Shown: positions 1 to 10,509, counted from the stretch's first letter. The stretch is 64,000 nt of DNA from Muricea muricata (GCA_963855995.1 OY979718.1:43273559-43337558), one strand, 5' to 3'. Notes: a model not told the origin generated them from the sequence alone. Translations and numbers: made by a program.

Positions 1-101
1 TCATCGTTTTCTTCGTCATCATCGTCACCATCACGTGACTTCTTTCCTTTCTTCTTTTTCTTACATTTCTCTTCATCTGGTTTAATTCGACTGATTTCAA
101 T
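1..101 (-). CDS. PLAT exon, charged linker, cut by window edge
   Basis: After acceptor TTCTTCAAG it reads IEISRIKPDEEKC, then a Lys-rich and Asp/Glu-rich stretch. It continues the previous exon in phase 0 and runs off the window. Confidence 0.75.
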   Translation of the reverse strand, partial: MEISRIKPDEEKCKKKKKGKKSRDGDDDDEEND

Positions 102-385
102 CTTGAAGAAAACGTTAGTTAGTAAGAATTGCAATTTGTTTGCTTGCTTCACTTGTGTAGTATTTCATGTTAATTTATAGAATTGCAAAATACAAATCAT
201 GCTTGCAATATAGCCTAGTTTGCAGTTGGTCGCATCTGTCGTAGCAAAGTCATTCTCGACGATGTGATATAGTCTAGATCTACCTTCTCTTTTGTTGGCT
301 GTGTTCAAATTACTCATACTAAGTGTAGATCGGTATATATGCTCTGCGACATCGGTCAACTGGATTTAACAAAAACAAAACGCAC

Positions 386-472
386 CTTGTGTAAAAACCA
401 TGCAGCACCAAAGCCTGAATTATCATGACCAATTCTTATCTTAGTTAATGTTCCAATGTCTTCACTTTCAAC
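386..472 (-). CDS. PLAT exon (87-nt type)
   Basis: It encodes VESEDIGTLTKIRIGHDNSG then FGAAWFLHK. Acceptor TTTTTCAAAG, donor CAAG|GTGCGT, phase 0 at both ends, 29 codons. Confidence 0.9.
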
Positions 473-985
473 CTTTGAAAAAAAATAATGAATGATTAAA
501 CAAGTAAATAAGACGTTTGCACGATATCGAGAGTTAGAAAACAGTACGAAACTCTTGAGATAGCGTTCAAAACGATGGTATGATAAATGCGCTACCGTTA
601 CTACGTGCTTTTCATATATTGTAATTCATCGGTGATATCCTTGTAGTTTTACTGCCGGGCATCAATGACGGATAAAATCTTGTATTTTCTCCCCCGGCAA
701 AGATAGATAGATAGTTCGGCAACCATTATTCATTATACTGAAACATGGGAACAATTGCAAACCGTAACAATTTTTAACTGGCAGAGTTTTGTGCTGGCAT
801 TACGAGAACGCAGTCTGGACTATAACTACTCAGACAAAACGTTCGTCATTTGAAAATGAATAACACAGACCCCATTTGGAAGTTTGAAAATATAATCGCT
901 TTATTAGCAACACAAAAACATCCTATTTGTAAAATCGTTAGTGAAAATAATGCAATATATTTGTACAAAGAGCAAACCAGCCTAC

Positions 986-1146
986 CTTGAATTTATCAAC
1001 TTTGCCATTTTCAAAGTTATCAGTTTTGTTTCTCAGTTTGAACTCGTCCGATTTTCCCTTTTTTCCATGTAAGGTAAGCACGATATTAGCGTCAGTACCA
1101 GCCCCTCTCGCATTACCAGTGTACACAATGACCTCGTAGGGAATTT
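986..1146 (-). CDS. PLAT exon (161-nt type)
   Basis: It encodes IPYEVIVYTGNARGAGTDAN then IVLTLHGKKGK and FENGKVDKFK. Acceptor ATACCAG, donor AAG|GTAGGC. Confidence 0.9.
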
Positions 1147-1220
1147 CTGGTATGGGAAAATTTAACATTTAATATCAAACAAAAACTATTTCTTAATCCA
1201 TTTTTGATCTACTGGTTCTA

Positions 1221-1810
1221 TACAGGGTGTATAAAAAAAAGTAATCGAACTTTACAGTGCTCTAGCGCGTTCATTATACAATCTACAGAAATCATTCTTT
1301 CGCAGGCGGAAAGACCAGGCTTTTAGCTTTCGATTGTCATCATTTTTGTGAAATTTGAAGAAAGATTGGGCAAATACGAATAAAATGAAAATAGCCGGTC
1401 GAAATCGCTTATTTTCACCTCTGAGCATTATTAGGGCAGTGAAGAAGAAAAGAAAATTTCATTAATCATTTACCTGTCACGAGAAAAAATTAACATCACA
1501 AATAAAATGCCAGAAGTTTACTACCTAAGCTAAAATTGGTCAATTAATTTTGTAATTTAATTCCCTAATAGGATTAAATTTCAACAGATTTTCGATCAAC
1601 TCCCAACGGTGAAAAAATGTGATTTCGACCTGCAATTTTTTATCGCATTTGTACTTGCTTGATTTTTCTTCAAATTTTACAAAAACGATGGCAATTAAAA
1701 GCTAAAAGCCTGGTCTTTCCAACTACGTAACAGTTATTTCTGTATGTTAAGTATTGAACGCCCTAGAGCACATCAAAGTTCGATTACCTTTTTTTTTATA
1801 CACCCTGTAG
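1221..1810. mobile_element. Tc1/mariner-type palindromic MITE
   Basis: A 590-bp inverted-repeat element in the intron between exons 1948 and 986. Its ends read CAGGGTGTATAAAAAAAA and its complement and are flanked by TA on both sides. Subterminal parts also pair. It has no ORF. The TA target and end sequence suggest a mariner-type non-autonomous element. Confidence 0.75.
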
Positions 1811-1947
1811 TTTACATCTACTGGATAGCCCCATCAACTCTAAACTGTTCTGCCTCTGGTCCACCAAGGATCATCTCTTATTGATCAAGTGTTACTACAG
1901 AAGGAAACCTAAGCTACCTCTAATCTTTTTCATGCTTACAATCTTAC

Positions 1948-2095
1948 TTTGATTGATGTTATTATGTTGATTGTGATAGAGTTTTCTCTCAATTTTCCCA
2001 TCATCTTTGTCTTCAGCTAACCAACGATGACAGGGAAACACCATCAGTTCACCATGTGATGGTACTTCCACTGTTACTTCATCAAGATACCATTC
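1948..2095 (-). pseudogene. Second part of the LINE-split PLAT exon
   Basis: It continues in frame with EWYLDEVTVEVPSHGELMVF then PCHRWLAEDKDDGKIERKL and ends at donor CAAA|GTAAGA in phase 1. The next exon supplies AA to complete Lys. Removing 2096-6823 restores a continuous PLAT reading frame. Confidence 0.85.
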
Positions 2096-2487
2096 ATCAC
2101 GTTTGTGCGTGCACACCCACGCACGACGCTCCGTAAAATTGCTTCAAATTTTACATTAAAACCAAACATTAAAGTTCAGTCTTCAACGAATGATTGTGGC
2201 TAAGAACATTGTCTTGGGGAATATTAAGTTTGTGTACGGTTCTGAATATTCTATCAAGAAAAAGTTTGTATATTGTGTTGATTAGACGTTCCTTGAAAAT
2301 TCTGAACAGGATATTTCCGTTATTTTTCAACGCACACGCGAGTGAACGACGGTTAACTTACGAGTGCAAACGAACACGCCACTGCTTTCGCTTGAATTAA
2401 TCAAGTGATTTATTAAACATCAATTAGAACCGAAAAACCTCTATTTAAAGCTTCACAGCATTTTACTATTATCCTATTACAAGATGA

Positions 2488-3351
2488 TTGCGCCTAAAAT
2501 TTGTTACACATGTCCTGTTGTGGCTGGTTCTACGTGGCGTAATGACGAAAGAACGAAGTCAGCTGAAATTATTCTACGCAACCACAAAACTCCTTGCTCC
2601 ACCGTGCTTTTATAAAGCATGTCGAGAGAAGAAATATGTTACTCTGCTCGTTATCCATCGAGTTGTACATAGTCTAAAACTTTTGCAACGGTCATCCCTA
2701 CCTTTAATGCTTATCCTCCTGCCTAATGATGTGGAAATCAATCCAGGTCATGTAAAGTCTACCAGGACTGATAATAACGATATGAAAGTTCTTTATTTAA
2801 ATACCAGAAGCGTAAAGTCATTTATCACAATTGAGAACAATCCACCAAACAAAATTTGCCAAATCACCTTACTTCAAGAGTTAGTCCACTCGGGTGATTA
2901 TGAAGTTATCTGTGTTTGCGAGACATGGTTAAATGAAACTGTCCTTGATTCTGAACTTCTTCGCGGCTTTAATATCTTTCGGAAAAATAGAAAAGGAAAA
3001 ATTGGAGGTGGCGTGCTAATCGCAGTTAAAGAAGGATTACAAGCCACTCGGCGCTGTGACTTAGAAAGAGATGGTGCTGAATATGTTGTCGCACAATTGA
3101 ATAAAGTAAACAATTCATCTGCAATTCTTTACACATATTATCGTCCACCTCAGTGTTGTTTGGACAGTGTTAAACTCTTAAACAACTCATTGCTAAGTAA
3201 TCCAGAATATAGCTGCATTGTGTTAGTTGGTGATTTCAACCTCCCTTATATATCGTGGCCTGACAGTCAGTCAACATCCCTTGTTAACAATGGTGGATGT
3301 GCAAATGCTGAAGATCTCTGCGAACTTGTGGGTGATAATTTTCTTCACTAG
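2488..3351 (+). pseudogene. LINE endonuclease ORF fragment
   Basis: This 287-codon frame covers the LINE leader, the 2A-like motif and most of the AP-endonuclease domain, ending at a premature TAG in FLH*FIEG. The endonuclease fold continues in frame after the stop with the SDEH-type motif. Confidence 0.8.
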
Positions 3352-3663
3352 TTTATAGAAGGCTCAACCCACCGCGCTGGTAATAAGCTTGACTTATTAG
3401 TTTGTAATAATGCAGAGAAGATACGCGATGTATCAACTTTTTCCTCTGATGAACACAACTTCCCTACTGATCCCCACATTATAAAATTCAGCATACGTAC
3501 AAAATTTACAAAAGCAAAACCCGTGCGACGTATTGTCTTTGGCTACAACAAAACCGAGTTTTCCGCATTACGTAGAGCCTTGTCAGAAGCAAAGCTGGAT
3601 GTACCCTTTACAAATAACATGGATGAATGCTGGGAGCAGTAGAGAAGCACATTTTTATCTATC

Positions 3664-4017
3664 GTGACCACTTTTGTCCCGACCAAACTTGTGCCGGATA
3701 CCAACTCCCCTCCTTGGATTGATGGTGAAGTTCGTCACCTAATTCGCAAGAAATATACCGCTCTGCGACATTACAGGAAAATTAAAACATCTGCACTAAA
3801 GATTAAACTGCGAAACCTGTGTCAAAAAGTCAAGTACGCAATCAGGAATAAACATAAAATGTACATTGCTAAGATCGAAGCATCGTTTAAAGACAACCCT
3901 AAGATGTTCTGGAGCTATCATAAAGCTATACTTCATCACCGATCCACGACAAACCCCGTAATAACCTTCAAAAACCATACAGCAACATCTCCTAAAGAAA
4001 AAGCAAAACTTTTCAAT
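3664..4017 (+). pseudogene. LINE inter-domain fragment
   Basis: It encodes the segment between endonuclease and RT, with PPWIDGEVRHLIRKKY and DNPKMFWSYHK, as in CR1/L2 elements. It is cut at 4017 by a palindromic MITE; the frame resumes at 4401 with SYFCSVF. Confidence 0.75.
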
Positions 4018-4400
4018 GGACCATTCCCCAATTGGACAAACTTTTAAGTTCAAAAACAATTGTAGCACAGTTGGAAAGAACTTCCTAAATTTAGTAAAAT
4101 TGTGAGGTTTGGTTGTAAAATATTGTAAAATGTGGAAAATATAGCTCTTTAAAGTTTGCAAATTTTGTATACTTTTGTATTACGCGGGAAAAAGCGTTAC
4201 CACAATTCCACATAGTGGTAACGCTCTTCCGTTCGTAATACAAAAGTATACAAAATTTGCCAATTTTACAGGGCTATATTTTCCACATTTTACAATATTT
4301 TGCAACCAAACTTTACAATTTCACCAAATTTAAGAAGCTCTTTCTAACTGTGCTAAAATTGTTTTCGAATTTAAAAGTTTGTTTAATTGGGGAATGGTCC
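4018..4400. mobile_element. Palindromic MITE family GGACCATTCCCC, copy 1, nested in LINE
   Basis: A near-palindromic 383-bp element with ends GGACCATTCCCCAATTGG and its complement. It interrupts the LINE reading frame exactly between LFN and SYFCSVF, with AT repeated on both sides. The centre holds GTATTACGCGGG... and its inverted partner. Related copies lie at 39205, 45866 and 54975. Confidence 0.8.
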
Positions 4401-5369
4401 ATTCCTATTTCTGTTCTGTCTTTCGTCCTGTACAATCTACGGAGATTAACGAAGCACCCTTTTCTTTGCTGACCTCGGCTTTGTTGTCTGATATCTCCAT
4501 CTCAGAGGAAGAAGTTGTTCACCATCTTTGGAACCTGGATCCATCTAAATCTCCTGGACCAGACAATATTCCTGGTCTCATTCTAAAGCAATGTAGCACT
4601 GCCATTGCTCCTAGTCTTTGTTCACTGTTTAATCACTCTCTTAAAACTGGAACTCTACCTACTGAATGGAAGGAAATCTGCAAATGTTACATCGGTTCAC
4701 AAGAAAAATAAGAAAGAGCCTGCTTCTAACTACCGCCTAATATCCCTACTTTCCTTCATCAGTAAAGCCTTGGGCGCTGCGTTTGCGATCGTTTCTGTGA
4801 TCATCTCCATGAGATAATAAATAAAGCACAATACGGATTTCTTCACGGTCGCTCATGTGTTACGCAACTTCTAACCACCTTACATCACGTTGGACAACTA
4901 CTAGATAATAACGTTCAGACAGGTATTGTCTTTCTTGACTTTGCTAAAACCTTTGATTCCGTCGATCACATCATCTTATTAAAGAAACTTAAGTCTTACG
5001 GTATCTCTGGCAACATGTACAATTGGTTCACTGATTATCTGCACGGACGTAAGCAGCGTGTCGTTGTAGATGGCGTAGCTTCAGGGTGGTCTCAAGTCAC
5101 CTTTGGTGTCCCTCAGGGCAGTATCTTAGGTCCTATGCTCTTCCTTCTCTTCATCAATGACCTCCCTGACATCATTCCACCACCAACGTCGAATGGATTG
5201 TATGCGAACGATACAAAACTGTATAATGCAATAAAATCAAGCCACGATTGCGATCACCTACACTACAGCAAGCATTATCTTACGCTCATCAACGTCTCAA
5301 AATATAAAGTTCTAATAATTTCCCGGCGAAAAAGCCCAATTGAATCTAAGTACCGTCTTGACTCAACAC
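4401..5369 (+). pseudogene. LINE reverse-transcriptase fragment
   Basis: It carries RT blocks SPGPDNIP, SNYRLISLLS, QYGFLHGRSC, FLDFAKTFDSVDH, FGVPQGSILGP and LYANDTKLY. Frameshifts lie near 4680 and 4790. The second catalytic Asp pair reads N-D, so the polymerase centre is damaged. It ends at the hAT insertion. Confidence 0.8.
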
Positions 5370-5780
5370 CATAGGCGTACGAGGCGGGGGAGGGGGCTGG
5401 GGGGCGGGCGCCCCCCCAGTTTTTCGTCATCAAAGAAAGTCGAGCAATTTGTGCTTGAAAAGTCGGGCAATTTAGGTCGGGCATGCTGCGCTCAAATAGG
5501 CTCAATTACAAAAATAGCCTACGGAGTGTGAGTACGGACAAAACAATAATTGTTGAAACCTGTTTCACATTCAGGCAAACCAGCTTTGAATCGAATTTAT
5601 AATACAATATTAGTTTATCAAAAAAGTTGTTGGATGTATGTCAATATAGATATAGTGTTGCATCATGCAACTATTAAACGATATTTTGATTCATTTTTGA
5701 CCCGTCGGGCAACTTCAGGATGCGTCGGGCAAAAATGTGTCCGCCCCCCCTCCAATTTTTTTTTGACCGGTACGCTTATG
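5370..5780. mobile_element. hAT-type non-autonomous element nested in LINE
   Basis: A 411-bp element with inverted ends CATAGGCGTAC and CATAAGCGTAC, G-rich subterminal runs, and an exact 8-bp target duplication CTCAACAC (5362-5369 and 5781-5788). Removing it restores the LINE frame from RLDST to QLMRVDSEVDLGV. An 8-bp duplication is the hAT hallmark. Confidence 0.85.
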
Positions 5781-6495
5781 CTCAACACAACTGATGCGTG
5801 TGGATAGCGAGGTTGACCTCGGAGTAACTGTAACCAGTAAGTTATCTTGGAATCAACATATCATCCTAACGGTATCCAAAGCAAATAAAATGTTGGGACT
5901 ATTACGAAGAACCTGCCCCTTGTTAACGAATCGTGACGCTCGAAGAACATTATACCTATCCTTAGTAAAATCTCAGAGTTATACCACAGAAATCTGGTCA
6001 CCGTCCCAGTCCACCTTTAAAATCAACCTTGAGAGAATTCAAAGACGGGCTACTCGATGGATTCTTCAAGTAAAGATAGGAGACGCCTCCTACAAAGATC
6101 GTTTGTTGGCTCTTAATCTTCTGCCACTATGTTACGACAGAGAAATAAAGAACTTAACATTCTTTTTTAAAGCTATGTACGGGCACTATGACTTAAATGT
6201 CTTTGACTATGTATCAGTCCTAGGCCATAGTCGTATGCGAAATTGTGTAAACCCTAGCTTAATGCTCAAAGTACCATCGTGTAAAACAAGTACATTCCAG
6301 TCTTCATTTTTTAATCGCATCGTACACCTTTGGAACATTGTGTGTAGAACTGCTCAGCCATCAGACTTACGTAGTCTATTTATGTTCAGATCATTTTTAT
6401 CAAGAACGTATTTACAGTTAGTACTTTCTTGTTATGATGTAAACATGACCTGTACGGGGTCGTTATATCGTACTTGTTCATGTCATAGAATTTAA
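5781..6495 (+). pseudogene. LINE RT C-terminal region
   Basis: An open frame of about 230 codons with VDSEVDLGVTV, MLGLLRRTCP and LERIQRRATRWI, the usual CR1/L2 region after the RT core, ending at a stop at 6493-6495. About 330 bp of 3' UTR follow. Confidence 0.8.
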
Positions 6496-6823
6496 ATGTA
6501 AGGTAAACCTATACTATTGCTCGATCTTAATGAAGTATTTCAAATTCAAATTTGATTATAAGTTCCTTAAATTATTTCAAGGTATTATTCCTCTAACAAA
6601 ATACATGCATTTCGCTTTTACCTTTTAAACGGTTTTCAAATTTTAATCAAATCACTCGAGCTGTTGGTATATTTTTACTTAATGACCTTAATTTATGCAT
6701 ATTCGTTTGTATGTTCTGTATGTTAAAAGTTTAATTGGAGGTGTGCCTCGCAGGGGGTCTCGAGTCCCGTTTGCGCTCCTTCCTTTTGGTATATATATTT
6801 ATCCAATAAAGTTTTAATAATAA

Positions 6824-6871
6824 TCCAGCACTAAAACCTTTACCATCATGACCAATACGTACCACCTCCAA
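6824..6871 (-). pseudogene. First part of a LINE-split PLAT exon
   Basis: After acceptor TTTATTTAG it encodes LEVVRIGHDGKGFSAG, then stops abruptly at the 3' end of the LINE at 6823. The remainder of the exon resumes at 2095. Confidence 0.85.
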
Positions 6872-7335
6872 CTAAATAAAACAATGAGTAACTAGTTGAA
6901 CGAATAAAATCTAGAGTAAGCTCTCATGCTTTGACAAGGTTCTCTCAACGATGCTCAGATACGGTCAGAAATTACTGGCTGATATCAAAACTAATATCTC
7001 TTACAATCTGAAATTAATAGAAATAGACATTTCGAGTAAAGCTATTCGGTCAGGCCTCCGCTATTAGCGAGCTTTGGATTTGACTACAGCTACGAGAACG
7101 AATACAACTGCACGATTTGGACGTTAAAAATCTGTTATTTCAACCTTGATAATATTGATTTCTTTTTTTGAGACAATATGTCTTAAAAACAGTAGATGAT
7201 ACAAAGGAAGGAATTCGGGTTTGTAGAAGTCAAAACGTCCAATTCTGTTTATATCGTTTCAGGCAGTAAAAGATCCTATGTTTTTGTGTGTTTTTGACTA
7301 CACCACTGACACTGTGCGACAACGTTAGTTCTAAC

Positions 7336-7529
7336 CTTGCCTATATCGACTGCTTCAACAGTAAACATGTCAGCTCTTCCTTTTTCACATTTATTCTTTG
7401 TGTTCTCAGATTGTCTCAAAGGTAATCTGCCTGTGTCTCCTTTCCTTCCAAATATCTGCAGATAAACATTAGCATCCGTGCCAGCACCTCGAATATCTCC
7501 TTTCCTGACTGTCACCTTGTACGATGTCG
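7336..7529 (-). CDS. PLAT exon (194-nt type)
   Basis: It encodes SYKVTVRKGDIRGAGTDANV, YLQIFGRKGDTGRLPL and ADMFTVEAVDIGK. Acceptor TTTCTACAG, donor AAG|GTTAGA, ending in phase 0 and joining directly to LEVVRIGHDG. Confidence 0.85.
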
Positions 7530-7554
7530 CTGTAGAAATACAATAAGAGATGAT

Positions 7555-7880
7555 TGTTAGCAGATCTTTACGATGAATTGATAGAGCTATCCAGTATAAA
7601 TAAAGTTAGTATAGATCAGGTTTCCCCTGTAGGAGCGCTGGATCAATAAGAGATGATCGTTAAAGGACCTCTAGAAAGAACAGTTTAGAACTGATAGAGC
7701 TATCTAGTATAAATAAAGTTAGTTTAGTTTAGGCTTCCTCCTGTAGTAACACTGGATCAATAAGCGATGATCTTTACTGGGCCTCTAGGAAGAACATTTT
7801 AGAATTGATAGACCAATCCAGTATAAATCAAGTTAGTTTAGTTTAGATTCCCGCCAGTAGTAACACTGGATAGTAAAGCT
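7555..7880. repeat. 114-bp minisatellite, about three copies
   Basis: Tandem copies share the words AGAACAGTTTAGAACTGATA, GAGCTATCCAGTATAAATAA and CACTGGATCAATAAG. Single or partial copies also occur at 1800-1915, 11130-11240 and 13060-13200, all in introns of the PLAT gene. Confidence 0.75.
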
Positions 7881-7882
7881 AC

Positions 7883-7986
7883 CCCGTACAAACAAAACTA
7901 CTAACTTTGTAATAAACTGGTTCCTCCTAGAGGCTAGAGTCAATTCTCGGATGATTTGTCCATCATCTTCGTCTTTAGCCAACCAT
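7883..7986 (-). CDS. PLAT exon, end of repeat
   Basis: After acceptor ATATTAG it reads WLAKDEDDGQIIRELTLASR. The donor at 7882 is preferred because it leaves the one base the next exon requires; an alternative GTTAGT donor ends the exon at 7906 but breaks phase. Confidence 0.7.
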
Positions 7987-8090
7987 CTAATATAAAAGAA
8001 AGAAGAATATTTGTAAGGATAAACTACACAAATTTGTTCTGACAGTAGATACAATATTGCTACAGAAGACTTTGTGTCATCTTACAATAC

Positions 8091-8248
8091 CTCTCACGAG
8101 GAAATATAAATTGCTTCAAGGGATCTGTAGGATCTTTAATGATAACTTTATCCAAAAACCATCCTACCCCAGGTCCCTTGCCATCATGTCCGACCCTGAT
8201 CATCCTGAGATCTTTAAGATCAACCGCCTCGATTTCAAACTCCTCTAC
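8091..8248 (-). CDS. PLAT exon, middle of repeat
   Basis: It encodes VEEFEIEAVDLKDLRMIRVG, HDGKGPGVGWFLDKVIIK and FIFPRE. Acceptor TTGTAG, donor GAGAG|GTATTG. It leaves two bases that complete Arg with the next exon, giving FPRERWLAKDEDDG across the junction. Confidence 0.85.
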
Positions 8249-8695
8249 CTACAATAACGAAAGAAGAATGCGTTAGTACGAAGTTAATACGTTCACGGCA
8301 AGCAGGTGTAATACTCATGTCCCGCTCATTATTGTAGTAATATTTAAACAATACAAAGGTCGGTGGAATTGCATTCACGAAGTTTTAAGGTAGAAAAGAA
8401 CTAGAATAAGCGATGCAACATACATAACACATCCATTAGTATTCTTAAGTTATTACTAGTCAAAAGCACGCAAAAACATAGGATCTTTCACTATCTCAAG
8501 CAATATTGCAAAAGAATTTGAAGTTCGTTCGAGTAAAGGTTCAAGTGAAGGTCCTTCGTGAGGAAGTTAGTAGCGGGAGTTATTACAACGCCTCGAAAGA
8601 CCTTCGCTCGAAACACCGCATTCTGTTTCAGTGTTTTAGGTAATGAAAGATCCTCTGTTTTTGCGCGCTTTTGACTATACACTATCTACAGTGCA

Positions 8696-8856
8696 ACATT
8701 AGCTCGAGATATTATAGTCAGTTGATTGTGACTCGTATCTCCTTTTTAAAACTTAACCACCATCTCCTTGACTGCCAAATATGTTCAAGAAGACATTAGA
8801 ATCAGTACCAGCCCCCATCTTCTCAGCTGTATGCACATGTACCGGATATACAAGCA
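8696..8856 (-). pseudogene. Decayed PLAT exon
   Basis: It opens correctly: acceptor CTTTTTAG, then VLVYPVHVHTAEK and MGAGTDSNVFLNIFGSQGD. It then hits TAA at 8753-8755 and lacks the FE.G..D.F segment and a usable donor. Sequence downstream of it resembles the intron behind the 7336-7529 exon, so the two exons look like copies of one duplicated block, this one decayed. The 8696 end is only where a 161-nt exon would end. Confidence 0.65.
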
Positions 8857-8894
8857 CTAAAAAGATAACAATATCATCGCAATATAATTAACAC

Positions 8895-9030
8895 TTATTG
8901 ACTGAGACCGAGGGAAACAGTATGTTTTGTGGACCAGAGACTGTCGATGTTTCCCGAGGCGAAGCCGAGGGAAACATCGACAGTCGAGGGTCCACAAAAC
9001 ATACTGCTTTCCCGAGGTCTCAGTCAATAA
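8895..9030. repeat. Palindromic foldback (TATAATAAACA family)
   Basis: Inverted arms run from TTATTGACTGAGACC to GGTCTCAGTCAATAA with a GC-rich apex, in the intron between exons 9337 and 8856. The flanks read as imperfect TATAATAAACA-like ends, shared with foldbacks at 21566, 25691 and 36059. Confidence 0.7.
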
Positions 9031-9336
9031 GTATTTTATTATATACTGAAAGTCAAAAGAGAAGAAAAGTACCACAAATCAATCAAACATGTGTAAAAAG
9101 GATTACCTTTTAACTGACAAGGCTCCGTGAGGCTCTGTGGATTTGTTATTTACCGGTGAATAAAAGTAATGTCCACCGCTTAGCTACGTTGCCAGGGAGA
9201 CAGTAGAATTTCTCCACTATCACGTGATACGTTCTTAACCAATAAGAAACAGGAATAAATGAACTTTGACATTCAGTATATAATAACACCGTTTTCTGTT
9301 GATGACAGAATAATCTCATTTAATTCAAGTACATAC

Positions 9337-9475
9337 CTGTACCTTGCTGAGGCTGAACATCTTCACCAAAGGCAGGAAGTTCTTTAATGATACTACGATC
9401 ATCTTCTTTCAGTGAAAGCCAACGTCCACATTTGAATGAAAACTTCGCGCCTGTTTTGGTATTTTCAACTTGGAT
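9337..9475 (-). CDS. PLAT exon, end of repeat
   Basis: It reads IQVENTKTGAKFSFKCGRWL then KEDDRSIIKELPAFGED, the end of a PLAT repeat plus linker. Acceptor TGTCTAG, donor CAG|GTATGT, phase 0 in and phase 1 out, which fits the next exon at 8856. Confidence 0.8.
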
Positions 9476-9921
9476 CTAGACAACATTAGCATTTATTTCG
9501 AACATGATCAAACAACTTAGTAAACAAGCGTTATGTACTTCAGCACTCGTTATTTTAGAGTCTCTTTCATCGACATGAACTATAAAGTGAATGCCAAACA
9601 ACATTCTCTTCTAACTCGTATATATGTAGAGAAGACTAATGACTTTAGAGGAGAACAATAGACGCAATTCCTTGTAAACTTAACCATGTTTTGATACGGT
9701 TAGAGTATATATGGTCACTCGTGTTCCATACCATGACGTACTCAAGATCAAAGAACGGGGTTCTATAGCCCATAGAACACATGTGACCTTGTTCTGATGA
9801 GTGCAAATTAATCCAACAATTCTCGTACAGATACTAAAAAACATTACAGATACACATGCAGAGAGTGATTACTATGTTACTAACACGTCAACACAACTAT
9901 ATCCCAAGAAGACAACCATAC

Positions 9922-10012
9922 CTTTTCCAAATGCCAATCCGAGAATGACTTAGAGTTGTCGTGTCGAACCCGAAGTTTAGCTATATAACGGACCGACGTT
10001 AGGAAGTTCAAC
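9922..10012 (-). pseudogene. PLAT exon with 4-bp frameshift insertion
   Basis: It begins VELPNVGPLY in the expected phase, then meets TAA. Four extra bases (AGCT, 9979-9982) separate this from KLRVRHDNSKSFSDWHLEK, which is in another frame. The exon is 91 nt, against 87 nt for its counterpart at 386-472, exactly 4 bp longer. Acceptor TATCTAG and donor AAG|GTATGG look intact. Confidence 0.8.
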
Positions 10013-10232
10013 CTAGATATAAATAAAACAGACTTGTTATAACAACCTTGTAGCAAATCTGATGGTGACATCAAGCTTCTTGAGACAAACTAAACACATT
10101 AGCAGTGCTAACACAATTTGCAGCAGGTAATGTAACTGTTATTGGACGATCTACCGTATGGATACCAATAAGAAGTACAAATGGATAACAGTAATGATGT
10201 ATTCTACTAGATAAATAGACCACAGATAGTAC

Positions 10233-10393
10233 CTTAAACCTGTCCAGTTGCCCCAGTTCAAAATTGTCCGTTGCATTCCCGATTTGAACTTCCTCTGTTT
10301 TTCCTTTCTTTCCGTAAAAGGTAATGAAGACTTTAGCGTCGGTTCCAGCACCTCTTTCGTCACTCGTCCACACCCAGACATTATAAACAATCT
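10233..10393 (-). CDS. PLAT exon (161-nt type)
   Basis: It encodes the first half of a PLAT domain: IVYNVWVWTSDERGAGTDAK, then VFITFYGKKGK and ending LDRFK. Acceptor GATCAG and donor AAG|GTACTA. Length 161 nt, identical to the exon at 986-1146. Confidence 0.85.
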
Positions 10394-10509
10394 CTGATCA
10401 ATCAAAATTAAAAACAGTTGAGGACAGATAAAACTATCACAAATGAAGTTTAGCTATCACCATACTCTAGGAAGAACACTTGCTTGAAATGAATGAAAAA
10501 TAGCACTAC

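Larger units (their letters stand above)
2096..6823 (+). mobile_element. CR1/L2-group LINE, degenerate, inserted in a PLAT exon
   Basis: This non-LTR retrotransposon encodes an apurinic-type endonuclease and reverse transcriptase. From 2488 the frame holds a 2A-like motif DVEINPGH (2728-2751), then endonuclease motifs LYLNTRS, VCETWL, YYRPP and VGDFNLP. Stops occur at 3349-3351 and near 3640. RT motifs follow from about 4400: SPGPDNIP, FLDFAKTFDSVDH, FGVPQGSILGP and YAND where YADD is expected, then a C-terminal region ending at 6495. A frameshift lies near 4680. A 383-bp MITE (4018-4400) and a 411-bp hAT element (5370-5780) interrupt the coding region. The 3' end is a short TAATAAT tail. Clade placement is inferred from motifs. 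Confidence 0.85.
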
